Shown piece after piece: positions 1 through 5,690 of a DNA stretch of 5,852 nt. Each line of letters begins with the position of its first letter. Position 1 is the first letter of the stretch. Both the position numbers and the translations under genes were made by a program. The notes under the pieces are model-generated. The model searched no databases, had not been told where the DNA came from, and was given only the letters and a program-made list of their open reading frames with translations. The stretch covers positions 1-5,852 of the forward strand of contig CACZRY010000138.1 of NCBI GenBank assembly GCA_902783745.1, written 5' to 3'. This DNA is from an uncultured Erysipelotrichaceae bacterium. GTDB lineage: Bacteria > Bacillota_I > Bacilli_A > Acholeplasmatales > Anaeroplasmataceae.

Positions 1-732
1 ATTAAAAAAGGTGAATTCGTAACTATCATCGGTGGTAATGGTTCAGGTAAATCTACATTCTTTAACACGGTATCAGGTACATATATTCCTGATGAAGGAT
101 ATATCCAAATTAATGGTCACGATGTAACAAAATATAAAGAACATAAGAAAGCAAAATATATTGGTCGTGTTGCTCAAGATCCATATCAAGGTACTGCACC
201 TGATATGTCTATTCTTGAGAATATGAACATTGCAAAGAGAAGACCTAGAAGAAGAACTTTATTATGGGGCTTTAAGAAGTCTGATACTGAGGCTTATAAA
301 GAAATGGTTGCTGATTTAGGATTAGGTCTAGAGAAGAGATTAACTTCAAAAATAGGTCTTTTATCTGGCGGTCAAAGACAATCAATAACATTACTAATGG
401 CAACATTAGAAAAGCCAGATATCTTATTCTTAGATGAACATACTGCTGCCTTAGACCCTAAGACTGCAAGAAAAGTATTAACTTTAACTGATAAAATTGT
501 TAGAGAAAATCATTTAACTACAGTAATGGTTACACATAACATGCGTGATGCTATTAAATATGGTAATAGATTATTAATGTTTAATAATGGTCATATAATT
601 TATGATGTATCTGGCGAAGAAAAGCAAAAGTTAACTGTTGAAGATTTATTACAAAAGTTTGAAGATGTTGATTTTTCAGATAAAGACATTTTAGTTGCAA
701 AAGAAACTGAAAGAGTAGACAATAAAAACTAA
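1..732 (+). CDS. ABC transporter ATP-binding protein, COG1101/TrpZ type (5' partial)
   Basis: This is the nucleotide-binding subunit of an ABC importer; it would hydrolyse ATP on the cytoplasmic face to drive a membrane permease. The frame is open from base 1, so the N-terminus (probably about 25-30 residues) lies off the left edge and 243 residues are visible. In visible-residue numbering: Walker A GGNGSGKST at 11-19, Q-loop Gln59, signature LSGGQRQS at 121-128, Walker B ILFLDE at 141-146 followed by HTAALD, and H-loop His179. The LDEHTAALDP string and the DPYQGTAPDMSILENM segment after the Q-loop are typical of the COG1101 family, which normally pairs with a TrpX-like binding protein and a TrpY-like permease; those would lie upstream. 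The ATG at 205 is an internal Met after the Q-loop, not the start. trpB follows 51 bases downstream with no terminator between, so a tryptophan-related substrate is inferred, not shown. Confidence 0.9.
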   Translation: MKKGEFVTIIGGNGSGKSTFFNTVSGTYIPDEGYIQINGHDVTKYKEHKKAKYIGRVAQDPYQGTAPDMSILENMNIAKRRPRRRTLLWGFKKSDTEAYKEMVADLGLGLEKRLTSKIGLLSGGQRQSITLLMATLEKPDILFLDEHTAALDPKTARKVLTLTDKIVRENHLTTVMVTHNMRDAIKYGNRLLMFNNGHIIYDVSGEEKQKLTVEDLLQKFEDVDFSDKDILVAKETERVDNKN

Positions 733-746
733 TTAATATGTATATG

Positions 747-764
747 AATCTACAAATGTAGATT
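747..764 (+). other. Intercistronic hairpin between ABC ATPase gene and trpB
   Basis: Perfect 7-bp inverted repeat, AATCTAC (747-753) and GTAGATT (758-764), with an AAAT loop. No T-run follows; the next bases are purine-rich and lead to the trpB ribosome site (AAGAGGT, 771-777). It is therefore unlikely to be a terminator. It may act in mRNA processing or stability between the two genes, or may be chance in AT-rich DNA. Confidence 0.4.
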
Positions 765-783
765 AGTTAAAAGAGGTATTAAA

Positions 784-2031
784 ATGAAAATTAATGATGT
801 TGATTTCGAAACATATTTAAAAAACTATCCAACTGAAGATGGTTATTTTGGTAAATATGGTGGAGCATATATTCCTGAGGAATTAAAGCCAGCATTTAAA
901 GAAATTAATGAAGCATATCAAACAATATGCCATTCTTCACAATTCATTAATGAATTAAGAAGAATTAGAAAAGAATTCCAAGGTAGACCAACACCTGTTT
1001 ATCATTGTGAAAGATTATCTAAATATTGTGGTGGTGCACAAATCTATTTAAAAAGAGAAGATTTAAATCATTCTGGTGCTCATAAAATCAATCACTGTAT
1101 GGGTGAAGGATTACTTGCTAAATTTATGGGTAAGAAGAAGATTATTGCTGAAACAGGTGCAGGACAGCATGGTGTTGCCCTTGCAACTGCAGCTGCATAT
1201 TTTGGATTAGAATGTGACATTTATATGGGTGCTGTTGATATTAAAAAGCAAGCACCAAATGTTGCAAGAATGAAGCTTTTAGGAGCAAGAGTTGTTGAAG
1301 TTACTGATGGACAGCAAACTTTAAAAGAAGCTGTTGATGCAGCATTCAAGGCTTATTTAAGAGAATATAAGGATTGTATTTATTGCATTGGTTCAGTTGT
1401 AGGACCTCATCCATTCCCTTTAATTGTTCGTGATTTCCAATCTGTTGTTGGTATTGAAGCAAAAGAACAATTCAAGGAAATGACAGGATTACTTCCTGAT
1501 GTAGTATGTGCATGTGTTGGTGGAGGATCTAACTCTGCTGGTATGTTTATTCCATTCTTAAATGATCCTGTTAAGATTGTTGGTGTTGAACCTTTAGGAC
1601 GTGGAAGCAAAAGAGGAGATAATGCAGCTTCAATGGCATTTGGTAGCGAAGGTATTATGCATGGATTTAACTCTATTATGTTAAAGGATGAAAATGGTGA
1701 CCCAGATTTAGTATATTCTGTTGCATCAGGTCTTGATTATCCATCTGTTGGTCCTGAACATGCATTTTTACATGATATAGGTAGAGTTGAATATGATACT
1801 ATATCTGATGATGAAGCACTAGAAGCATTCTTTACTCTACCTAGATTAGAAGGTATCATTCCTGCAGTAGAATCTTCTCACGCAGTTGCTTATGCAATGA
1901 GACTTGCAAGAACAACTAAGAAGACAGGTACTATTTTAGTTAACCTTTCTGGTAGAGGAGATAAGGATATGGATTATATCATTGAAAAATATGGTATAGA
2001 TTATCTTGAAAAAAGAGGAATTAAGTTATAG
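784..2031 (+). CDS. trpB: Tryptophan synthase beta chain (TrpB), stand-alone
   Basis: PLP-dependent enzyme that condenses L-serine with indole to give L-tryptophan in the cytoplasm; classically it works as an alpha2beta2 complex with TrpA. The 415 residues are close to family length (about 390-410). Visible motifs: substrate-side GRPTPVY (67-73), PLP-binding [14 protein letters not shown] with Schiff-base Lys101, catalytic Glu123 in AETGAGQHG, the phosphate-binding GGGSN loop (246-250), Asp318 in [10 protein letters not shown] (equivalent to Salmonella Asp305), Glu363 in ESSHA, and Ser389 in NLSGRGDKD contacting the PLP ring nitrogen. All catalytic residues are present, so it should be active. 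The stretch after Lys101 reads [14 protein letters not shown] rather than the usual HKINNALGQ, which hints at a divergent TrpB subgroup. The start follows AAGAGGT at 7 bases spacing. It is the last gene of its operon; trpA is not next to it, so indole salvage or a distant trpA are both possible. Confidence 0.96.
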   Translation: MKINDVDFETYLKNYPTEDGYFGKYGGAYIPEELKPAFKEINEAYQTICHSSQFINELRRIRKEFQGRPTPVYHCERLSKYCGGAQIYLKREDLNHSGAHKINHCMGEGLLAKFMGKKKIIAETGAGQHGVALATAAAYFGLECDIYMGAVDIKKQAPNVARMKLLGARVVEVTDGQQTLKEAVDAAFKAYLREYKDCIYCIGSVVGPHPFPLIVRDFQSVVGIEAKEQFKEMTGLLPDVVCACVGGGSNSAGMFIPFLNDPVKIVGVEPLGRGSKRGDNAASMAFGSEGIMHGFNSIMLKDENGDPDLVYSVASGLDYPSVGPEHAFLHDIGRVEYDTISDDEALEAFFTLPRLEGIIPAVESSHAVAYAMRLARTTKKTGTILVNLSGRGDKDMDYIIEKYGIDYLEKRGIKL

Positions 2032-2039
2032 TTTGTATT

Positions 2040-2069
2040 GGAGGCTGATTTATTCAGCTTCCTTTTTTT
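2040..2069 (+). terminator. Intrinsic terminator after trpB
   Basis: The arms at 2040-2048 and 2054-2062 (GGAGGCTGA and TCAGCTTCC) form a 9-bp stem with one G-U pair and a 5-base loop, followed directly by seven T (2063-2069). It starts 8 bases after the trpB stop and closes the tryptophan unit before the metal-resistance promoter. Confidence 0.92.
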
Positions 2070-2085
2070 AAAAAATAAACAATTT

Positions 2086-2111
2086 AATAGTTGACTAATT
2101 ATTCAACTGTT
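2086..2111 (+). promoter_or_regulatory. Probable ArsR/SmtB operator over the repressor promoter
   Basis: Imperfect inverted repeat: AATAGTTGA (2086-2094) and TCAACTGTT (2103-2111) pair at 8 of 9 positions across an 8-base spacer. The core TGA-N8-TCA agrees with the TGAA-N6-TTCA pattern known for SmtB/CzrA-type operators. It covers the -35 box and most of the spacer of the promoter driving the repressor gene, as expected for autorepression relieved by metal. A second site with the same geometry lies before the ATPase gene (2725-2746). Confidence 0.7.
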
Positions 2112-2118
2112 GTATAAT
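2091..2118 (+). promoter_or_regulatory. Sigma-A-type promoter of the metal-resistance operon
   Basis: TTGACT at 2091-2096 (-35, five of six consensus bases) and a perfect TATAAT at 2113-2118 (-10), with a 16-base spacer. The expected transcript start near 2125 gives a short leader of about 20 bases to the repressor ATG. The promoter sits just downstream of the trpB terminator and inside the inverted repeat thought to be the operator. Confidence 0.85.
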
Positions 2119-2128
2119 ATAGGTGAGC

Positions 2129-2135
2129 AAAGGAG
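2129..2135 (+). promoter_or_regulatory. Ribosome binding site fixing the repressor start at 2144
   Basis: AAAGGAG lies 8 bases before the ATG at 2144. The in-frame GTG at 2123 is not a credible start: it falls about 5 bases after the -10 box, at or before the expected transcript start, and has no ribosome site. Confidence 0.85.
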
Positions 2136-2143
2136 TTGTTAAT

Positions 2144-2458
2144 ATGAGTTTAGATGCAATAAAAGAAACTATGCCTAATCCAGAACAAATGGAAGATTTA
2201 TCTAACCTTTTTAAAGTATTAGGTGATCAAACACGCTGTAAGATATTATATACATTAACTGATAATGAGTTAAATGTTACAGATATATGTTTATGTGTTT
2301 CTATGAATAAAAGTGCTGTTTCACATCAATTAAGAATATTAAGAGATGCTAAATTGGTTAAAGCAAGAAAAGATGGAAAAGAAGTATATTATTCATTTGA
2401 TGATGACCATATTACAACAATATTTAAATATGCACTTGAGCATATTTCAGAAGAATAA
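2144..2458 (+). CDS. ArsR/SmtB-family metal-sensing transcriptional repressor
   Basis: Dimeric winged-helix repressor that releases DNA on binding metal; 104 residues, family-typical. The N-terminal helical part leads to LFKVLGDQTRCKIL (22-35); the recognition helix is in SMNKSAVSHQLRILRDAKLV (53-72), nearly identical to the SmtB pattern; the wing is KARKDGKEVYYSF (73-85). The C-terminal alpha-5 site is complete by alignment with SmtB: Asp87 and His89 (DxH), His100 and Glu103 (HxxE), the ligands for Zn-type sensing. The alpha-3 CadC/ArsR motif ELCVCD is instead ELNVTD (42-47), so the classic Cys pair is absent, but Cys49 and Cys51 follow directly in ICLC, with Cys32 nearby. This favours a Zn-type (possibly Cd/Pb/Co) sensor. 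It leads the unit and probably represses itself, the HMA gene (15-base gap) and the ATPase gene through the two inverted repeats. The family call is secure; the metal is inferred. Confidence 0.93.
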   Translation: MSLDAIKETMPNPEQMEDLSNLFKVLGDQTRCKILYTLTDNELNVTDICLCVSMNKSAVSHQLRILRDAKLVKARKDGKEVYYSFDDDHITTIFKYALEHISEE

Positions 2459-2473
2459 TAAGGAGATCTAATT

Positions 2474-2683
2474 ATGAGAAAGACATACCAAATTGAGGTT
2501 GATTGTGCAGTATGTGCGCAAAAGTGTGAAGATGCAATTAAAAAGCTAGATGGTATTAATGATTGTCAAATCAATTTTATGACACAAAAAATGACATTAG
2601 TTGCAGAAGACCCTGATTCATTGCTTAAAACTGTATTAAAGGCTTGCAAGAAGGTTGAACCTGATTTTGCAATAAATGAATAA
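2474..2683 (+). CDS. Stand-alone HMA (heavy-metal-associated) metal-binding protein
   Basis: Small cytosolic protein of 69 residues, the length of a single HMA/ferredoxin-like domain and nothing more. The metal loop reads VDCAVCAQKCED with Cys11 and Cys14 as the CxxC pair. Asp10 just before it is the DCxxC form common in Zn/Cd ATPase HMA domains, in place of the GMTC typical of copper chaperones. Cys18, Cys31 and Cys58 are additional. The beta-alpha-beta pattern continues through AIKKLDGINDCQINFMTQKMTLVAED and an alpha-2 region ending in KACKKVEPD. A strong AGGAGAT ribosome site (2461-2467) precedes the ATG. It lies between the repressor and a P1B ATPase that lacks its own HMA domain, so it probably supplies the missing metal-binding domain in trans, as a chaperone or a docked regulatory unit. 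That role is inferred from context. Copper chaperone function is less likely because the ATPase has Zn-type signatures. Confidence 0.88.
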   Translation: MRKTYQIEVDCAVCAQKCEDAIKKLDGINDCQINFMTQKMTLVAEDPDSLLKTVLKACKKVEPDFAINE

Positions 2684-2690
2684 TTAAAAT

Positions 2691-2710
2691 GATAGTACCT
2701 CGGTACTATC
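2691..2710 (+). other. Strong hairpin between HMA and ATPase genes (possible weak terminator)
   Basis: GATAGTACC (2691-2699) and GGTACTATC (2702-2710) form a perfect inverted repeat, best folded as an 8-bp stem with a CTCG loop. It begins 7 bases after the HMA stop. The T-rich stretch that follows (TAATTATATTTTTAT) is interrupted by A, so termination would be partial at best. Alternatives are an RNA-processing or stabilising stem, or a protein-binding palindrome. It could let the repressor and HMA genes be expressed at a level different from the ATPase. Confidence 0.55.
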
Positions 2711-2722
2711 TAATTATATTTT

Positions 2723-2728
2723 TATAAT
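2723..2728 (+). promoter_or_regulatory. Candidate -10 box of an internal ATPase promoter
   Basis: A perfect TATAAT sits 35 bases before the ATPase ATG and overlaps the left arm of the operator-like palindrome. No convincing -35 hexamer is found 16-18 bases upstream, because that space is taken by the hairpin at 2691-2710. The promoter may be weak, or the hexamer may be chance in AT-rich DNA. If real, transcription would start near 2735, inside the palindrome. Confidence 0.45.
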
Positions 2729-2746
2729 TGAATAGATGTTCAATTA
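2725..2746 (+). promoter_or_regulatory. Second ArsR/SmtB-type operator, before the ATPase gene
   Basis: Perfect 8-bp inverted repeat TAATTGAA (2725-2732) and TTCAATTA (2739-2746) across a 6-base spacer. It matches the SmtB/CzrA operator pattern TGAA-N6-TTCA exactly and shares the TGA-N8-TCA core with the site at 2086-2111. Its position just downstream of a -10 box would block the expected transcript start. It is the better of the two sites by symmetry. Confidence 0.75.
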
Positions 2747-2753
2747 ATCAACT

Positions 2754-2760
2754 AGGTGAT
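2754..2760 (+). promoter_or_regulatory. Ribosome binding site fixing the ATPase start at 2764
   Basis: AGGTGAT, complementary to the 16S rRNA 3' end, ends 3 bases before the ATG at 2764. The longer frame opening at TTG 2728 lies inside the palindrome, would add 12 residues without family resemblance, and has no ribosome site of its own. Confidence 0.8.
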
Positions 2761-2763
2761 ATT

Positions 2764-4764
2764 ATGACTAAAAAACAAAAGAAGAACTTAAAAAGAATAA
2801 TTATTTCACTTGTATTATTCTTAATAGTTTTAATTACTAATTTAATACTTGAAAATGCATTTATAAATGATTTTCCAAATGGATTAGCATCATTAATACC
2901 AAATACTAATATTGGATGGATTATCCCCTTGATTCTTTATTTAGCTATATATTTTTATATTGGATATGATGTATTAAGGAAAAGTGTAATTAATATATGC
3001 CATGGCCAAGTTTTTGATGAAAACTTTTTAATGGCTATCGCAACACTAGGTGCGTTTGGGCTTGGTATTTATACAGGTGTTACAACAAATAAACCAGAAG
3101 GATTTGATGAAGCTTGTGCAGTATTATTATTTTATCAGGTTGGAGAATGGTTCCAATCTTATGCCGCATCTAAATCAAGAAAATCTATTAGTAGTCTTAT
3201 GGATATAAGACCTGACTATGCTAATTTGATTAAAGAAGATGGTAATGAGGTTATAGTTGATCCAATAGATGTTAAAATAGGTGATTTGATATTAGTTAAG
3301 CCAGGTGAAAGAATTCCATTAGATGGAATTATTGTAGAAGGTAAGTCATCACTTGATACAAAAGCTTTAACTGGTGAGGCATTACCTAAAGATATAGAAG
3401 AAGGAGATAATGTTATATCAGGTTCTATTAATATAACATCATCTATTAAAATTAAAACTACTAAAACTTATAGTGAGTCTACTGTATCTAAAATATTAGA
3501 TTTAGTTTCTAATGCTTCATCAGAAAAATCAAAGTCTGAAGCATTCATAACTAAATTTTCAAGATACTATACACCTATAGTTGTATTCTTAGCAATAGCG
3601 CTAGCATTAATACCACCAGTTTTATATGCAATTATCAATAAAGAATGGAATAAGGACTGGGGACTTTTTACAACATGGATCTATAGATCATTATCATTCC
3701 TTGTTGTATCATGTCCATGCGCACTTGTTATATCTATTCCTATGTCATTCTTCTCAGGACTTGGTGGTGCATCTAAGAATGGTATATTAATAAAAGGTTC
3801 TATTCATTTAGAAAGATTTAATAAAGCAAATGTATTTGTTTTTGATAAAACAGGTACATTAACTAAAGGAAATTTTGCAATAAAAGAAATTTTCCCTTTA
3901 GATAAAAAGGATGAAATATTAAAAACTGCAGCAATTGCAGAACGTGACTCTATGCATCCTATCGCATTATCAATTAAAGAAGCATATAATAAAACAATTC
4001 CAAATACATACACTTTAGAAAATATCTTAGGCAAAGGTATTAAAGCAACATCAAATGATGATGTTATATTAGCAGGTAATTCTAAATTAATGGATATGTT
4101 TGGAATTGAATATATAAAGTCTAATGATATTGGAACAATAGTATATGTTTGTAAAAATAATGTATTTTTAGGCTATATAGTGATAAGCGATGAGATAAGA
4201 GAAGATGCAAAAGAAACAATAAATTACTTAAATTCTTTAGGTGCTAAAACAGTTATGCTTACAGGAGATAATCCTGATGTTGCATATCATGTCGCAAAAG
4301 AATTAGGATTAACTGAATTTAACGCATCCTTATTACCTCAAAATAAAGTAGAAAAAGTAAAAGAATTACTAGATAATAAGCGTGATGATGAATTATTATG
4401 CTTTATAGGTGATGGAATTAACGATGCCCCTGTAATTATGCAATCAGATATTGGTATTGCGATGGGAGGAGTTGGTTCTGATGCTGCGATTGAGGCTTCA
4501 GATATAGTATTAATGCATGATGATTTAAAAAGCTTATCTATATGTAAAAGAATTGCAAAAAAGACACTAAGAATTGTAAAAGAAAATATTATTTTCGCAT
4601 TAGCAATTAAATTTATTATTATGATATTATCAGCAACAGGAATACTAGAACTTGAAAGTGTTGGTAAAATAACAATGTGGTTTGCAGTATTTGGTGATGT
4701 AGGAGTTGCAATAATATGTATATTAAACGCAATGCGTTGTAATGTAAAAAACTTTAAAGAATAA
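2764..4764 (+). CDS. cadA: P1B-2-type heavy-metal (Zn/Cd/Pb) efflux P-type ATPase, CadA/ZntA family
   Basis: Membrane pump that exports divalent soft metals using ATP; 666 residues from ATG 2764. Eight membrane segments fit roughly at 12-29, 51-70, 87-104, 113-130, 270-290, 304-329, 603-624 and 636-657. Key residues: actuator TGEA (203-206), ion-path CPC (317-319), phosphorylated Asp361 in DKTGTLTKG, the P1B-specific His398-Pro399 in SMHPIA, GKG (423-425) for ATP, MLTGDN (498-503) and GDGINDAP (549-556). Lys616 in FALAIK, Asp645 in FGDVG and Glu128 in VGEW correspond to ZntA Lys693, Asp714 and Glu202, which marks the Zn/Cd/Pb class rather than copper. The usual N-terminal HMA domain is missing: only about 10 charged residues precede the first membrane segment, while a free HMA protein is encoded just upstream. 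It probably belongs to the ArsR-type regulon, through the palindrome 18 bases before its start. The symbol is used at family level; the exact metal is not shown. Confidence 0.95.
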   Translation: MTKKQKKNLKRIIISLVLFLIVLITNLILENAFINDFPNGLASLIPNTNIGWIIPLILYLAIYFYIGYDVLRKSVINICHGQVFDENFLMAIATLGAFGLGIYTGVTTNKPEGFDEACAVLLFYQVGEWFQSYAASKSRKSISSLMDIRPDYANLIKEDGNEVIVDPIDVKIGDLILVKPGERIPLDGIIVEGKSSLDTKALTGEALPKDIEEGDNVISGSINITSSIKIKTTKTYSESTVSKILDLVSNASSEKSKSEAFITKFSRYYTPIVVFLAIALALIPPVLYAIINKEWNKDWGLFTTWIYRSLSFLVVSCPCALVISIPMSFFSGLGGASKNGILIKGSIHLERFNKANVFVFDKTGTLTKGNFAIKEIFPLDKKDEILKTAAIAERDSMHPIALSIKEAYNKTIPNTYTLENILGKGIKATSNDDVILAGNSKLMDMFGIEYIKSNDIGTIVYVCKNNVFLGYIVISDEIREDAKETINYLNSLGAKTVMLTGDNPDVAYHVAKELGLTEFNASLLPQNKVEKVKELLDNKRDDELLCFIGDGINDAPVIMQSDIGIAMGGVGSDAAIEASDIVLMHDDLKSLSICKRIAKKTLRIVKENIIFALAIKFIIMILSATGILELESVGKITMWFAVFGDVGVAIICILNAMRCNVKNFKE

Positions 4765-4774
4765 CTAAATTATA

Positions 4775-4809
4775 AAATACCACCCGTTTTGGATGGTATT
4801 TCTTTTTTT
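4775..4809 (+). terminator. Intrinsic terminator after the metal ATPase gene
   Basis: Arms at 4775-4785 and 4791-4801 pair over 11 positions with one C-A mismatch (AAATACCA against TGGTATTT, then CC against GG) around a GTTTT loop. A C and seven T (4803-4809) follow. It starts 10 bases after the ATPase stop and ends the metal unit. Confidence 0.92.
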
Positions 4810-4861
4810 AAATTTAAAGTAAAATTTAGCTTCAATAAAGGTTCATTTAAGTTATGTTATC

Positions 4862-4867
4862 TATAAT
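4862..4867 (+). promoter_or_regulatory. Candidate -10 box for the VTC/DUF4956 operon
   Basis: Perfect TATAAT, 28 bases before the VTC start codon. The wider string TATAATATAG is identical to that at the repressor promoter (2113-2122), followed in both cases by a short leader with AAAGGAG. The -35 is weak; the closest match is GTTCAT at 4841-4846, with a short 15-base spacer. A new promoter is expected here because a terminator precedes it. The rest of the 4810-4861 gap is AT-rich with nothing else recognised. Confidence 0.55.
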
Positions 4868-4897
4868 ATAGCTGTATAAAGAAAGGAGCTATATTAT
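4863..4897 (+). repeat. Perfect 11-bp inverted repeat enclosing the VTC ribosome site and start
   Basis: ATAATATAGCT (4863-4873) is the exact reverse complement of AGCTATATTAT (4887-4897), with a 13-base loop. The loop and 3' arm hold the AAAGGAG ribosome site (4882-4888), and the 3' arm ends in the first two bases of the ATG. As RNA it could occlude translation initiation, but only if transcription starts upstream of 4863. If the -10 box at 4862 is used, the left arm is not transcribed and the repeat could act only as a DNA palindrome. Confidence 0.55.
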
Positions 4898-5690
4898 GGC
4901 AGATATTAATGTAATGAAAAGATATGAATATAAATATATAGTCTCTTTAGAACAAATAAACGCACTAAAGAATGGCTTAGTAGGACATATGGAAATTGAT
5001 AAATTTGGTATAACATCTATAGAGTCATTATATTATGACACTATAGATTATAGATTAATAAGAAAATCTATAGAAAAGCCTAATTATAAAGAAAAGATAC
5101 GCTTAAGAAGCTATGGTATTGCAAATAAGGATAGTAAAGTATTTTTAGAATTAAAAAGAAAATATAATGGTATTGTTTATAAAAGAAGAATGTCTTTAGA
5201 TGAGAATAAGGTTGAAAAATTCTTTAAATATGAAAATGATTTAGATTCATCACAAATCGCAAAAGAGATTACATATTTTAGAGATTATTATAAATCATTA
5301 ATCCCATCATGCTTAATCATTTATGATAGAGCGGCTTATTTTGAAGTTGATGGAGATTTAAGATTAACAATTGATTATAACCCAAGATATAGAGTAAAGG
5401 ATTTAAATCTACATACATCATTAGAAGGTATTCCTTTACTTGATAAAGGTTTTGCAATATTAGAAATAAAGGTACAAGATTCTATGCCTTTATGGTTATC
5501 TCATTTATTAGATGAAAATAAAATATTTAAAGCAAGCTTTTCTAAATATGGTACTGCATATAAGATGATTCAAGAAAAGTCTTTAGATAATTTAGGAAGA
5601 AGTCAATTAATATATTCATTAAATTTATTAAGCTTAAATAAAAATAAAGATAGTAATTATCTAAATAATTTAGGAGGTTTATATGACTAA
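4896..5690 (+). CDS. VTC domain (polyphosphate polymerase-type) protein
   Basis: A single VTC/CYTH-superfamily tunnel-fold domain of 264 residues, related to the catalytic core of yeast Vtc4, which makes polyphosphate from ATP. Conserved elements in order: RYEYKYIVS (9-17), SLYYDT (44-49), KIRLRSYG (67-74), the basic strand FLELKRKYNGIVYKRR (83-98), IIYDRAAYF (141-149), LRLTIDYN (155-162), the acidic ILEIKV (188-193) with the likely metal-binding Glu190, and FSKYGTAY (215-222). Alternating basic residues and these Glu residues are what line the nucleotide and polyphosphate tunnel in the family. No SPX domain and no membrane segment is present, so the protein is probably cytosolic or held at the membrane by its partner. 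AAAGGAG at 7 bases spacing supports the ATG at 4896 over the Met at 4914. It overlaps the next gene, a DUF4956 membrane protein, by 8 bases, a frequent bacterial pairing. Activity in bacteria is poorly characterised; polyphosphate synthesis is inferred from the family. Confidence 0.9.
   Translation: MADINVMKRYEYKYIVSLEQINALKNGLVGHMEIDKFGITSIESLYYDTIDYRLIRKSIEKPNYKEKIRLRSYGIANKDSKVFLELKRKYNGIVYKRRMSLDENKVEKFFKYENDLDSSQIAKEITYFRDYYKSLIPSCLIIYDRAAYFEVDGDLRLTIDYNPRYRVKDLNLHTSLEGIPLLDKGFAILEIKVQDSMPLWLSHLLDENKIFKASFSKYGTAYKMIQEKSLDNLGRSQLIYSLNLLSLNKNKDSNYLNNLGGLYD

Noticed and set aside
205..732. ATG at 205 as the true start of the ABC ATPase gene
   Set aside because: The frame is open back to base 1 and encodes Walker A and the Q-loop before this Met; an ATPase starting at 205 would lack its nucleotide-binding loop.
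747..764. Hairpin before trpB as an intrinsic terminator or attenuator
   Set aside because: The stem is short and no T-run follows; there is also no leader peptide or T-box feature in the 51-base gap.
1407..1610. Reverse-strand open frame of 67 codons inside trpB
   Set aside because: It is antisense to a well-conserved part of trpB, has no recognisable domain, and is best explained as a shadow frame.
2123..2143. GTG start for the repressor, adding seven residues
   Set aside because: It lies about at the expected transcript start and has no ribosome site; ATG 2144 has AAAGGAG at good spacing.
2728..2763. TTG start for the metal ATPase, adding twelve residues
   Set aside because: It falls inside the operator-like palindrome and lacks a ribosome site; ATG 2764 follows AGGTGAT and begins a normal lysine-rich N-terminus.
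3804..4034. Reverse-strand open frame of 76 codons inside the ATPase gene
   Set aside because: It is antisense to the phosphorylation and nucleotide-binding region, shows no family resemblance, and is a shadow frame.
2728..4764. Copper-exporting ATPase identity (CopA type)
   Set aside because: The CPC motif is shared, but the late membrane segments carry the Lys616 and Asp645 pattern of Zn/Cd/Pb pumps and lack the YN and MxxSS motifs of copper pumps; the repressor is SmtB-like rather than CsoR- or CopY-like.
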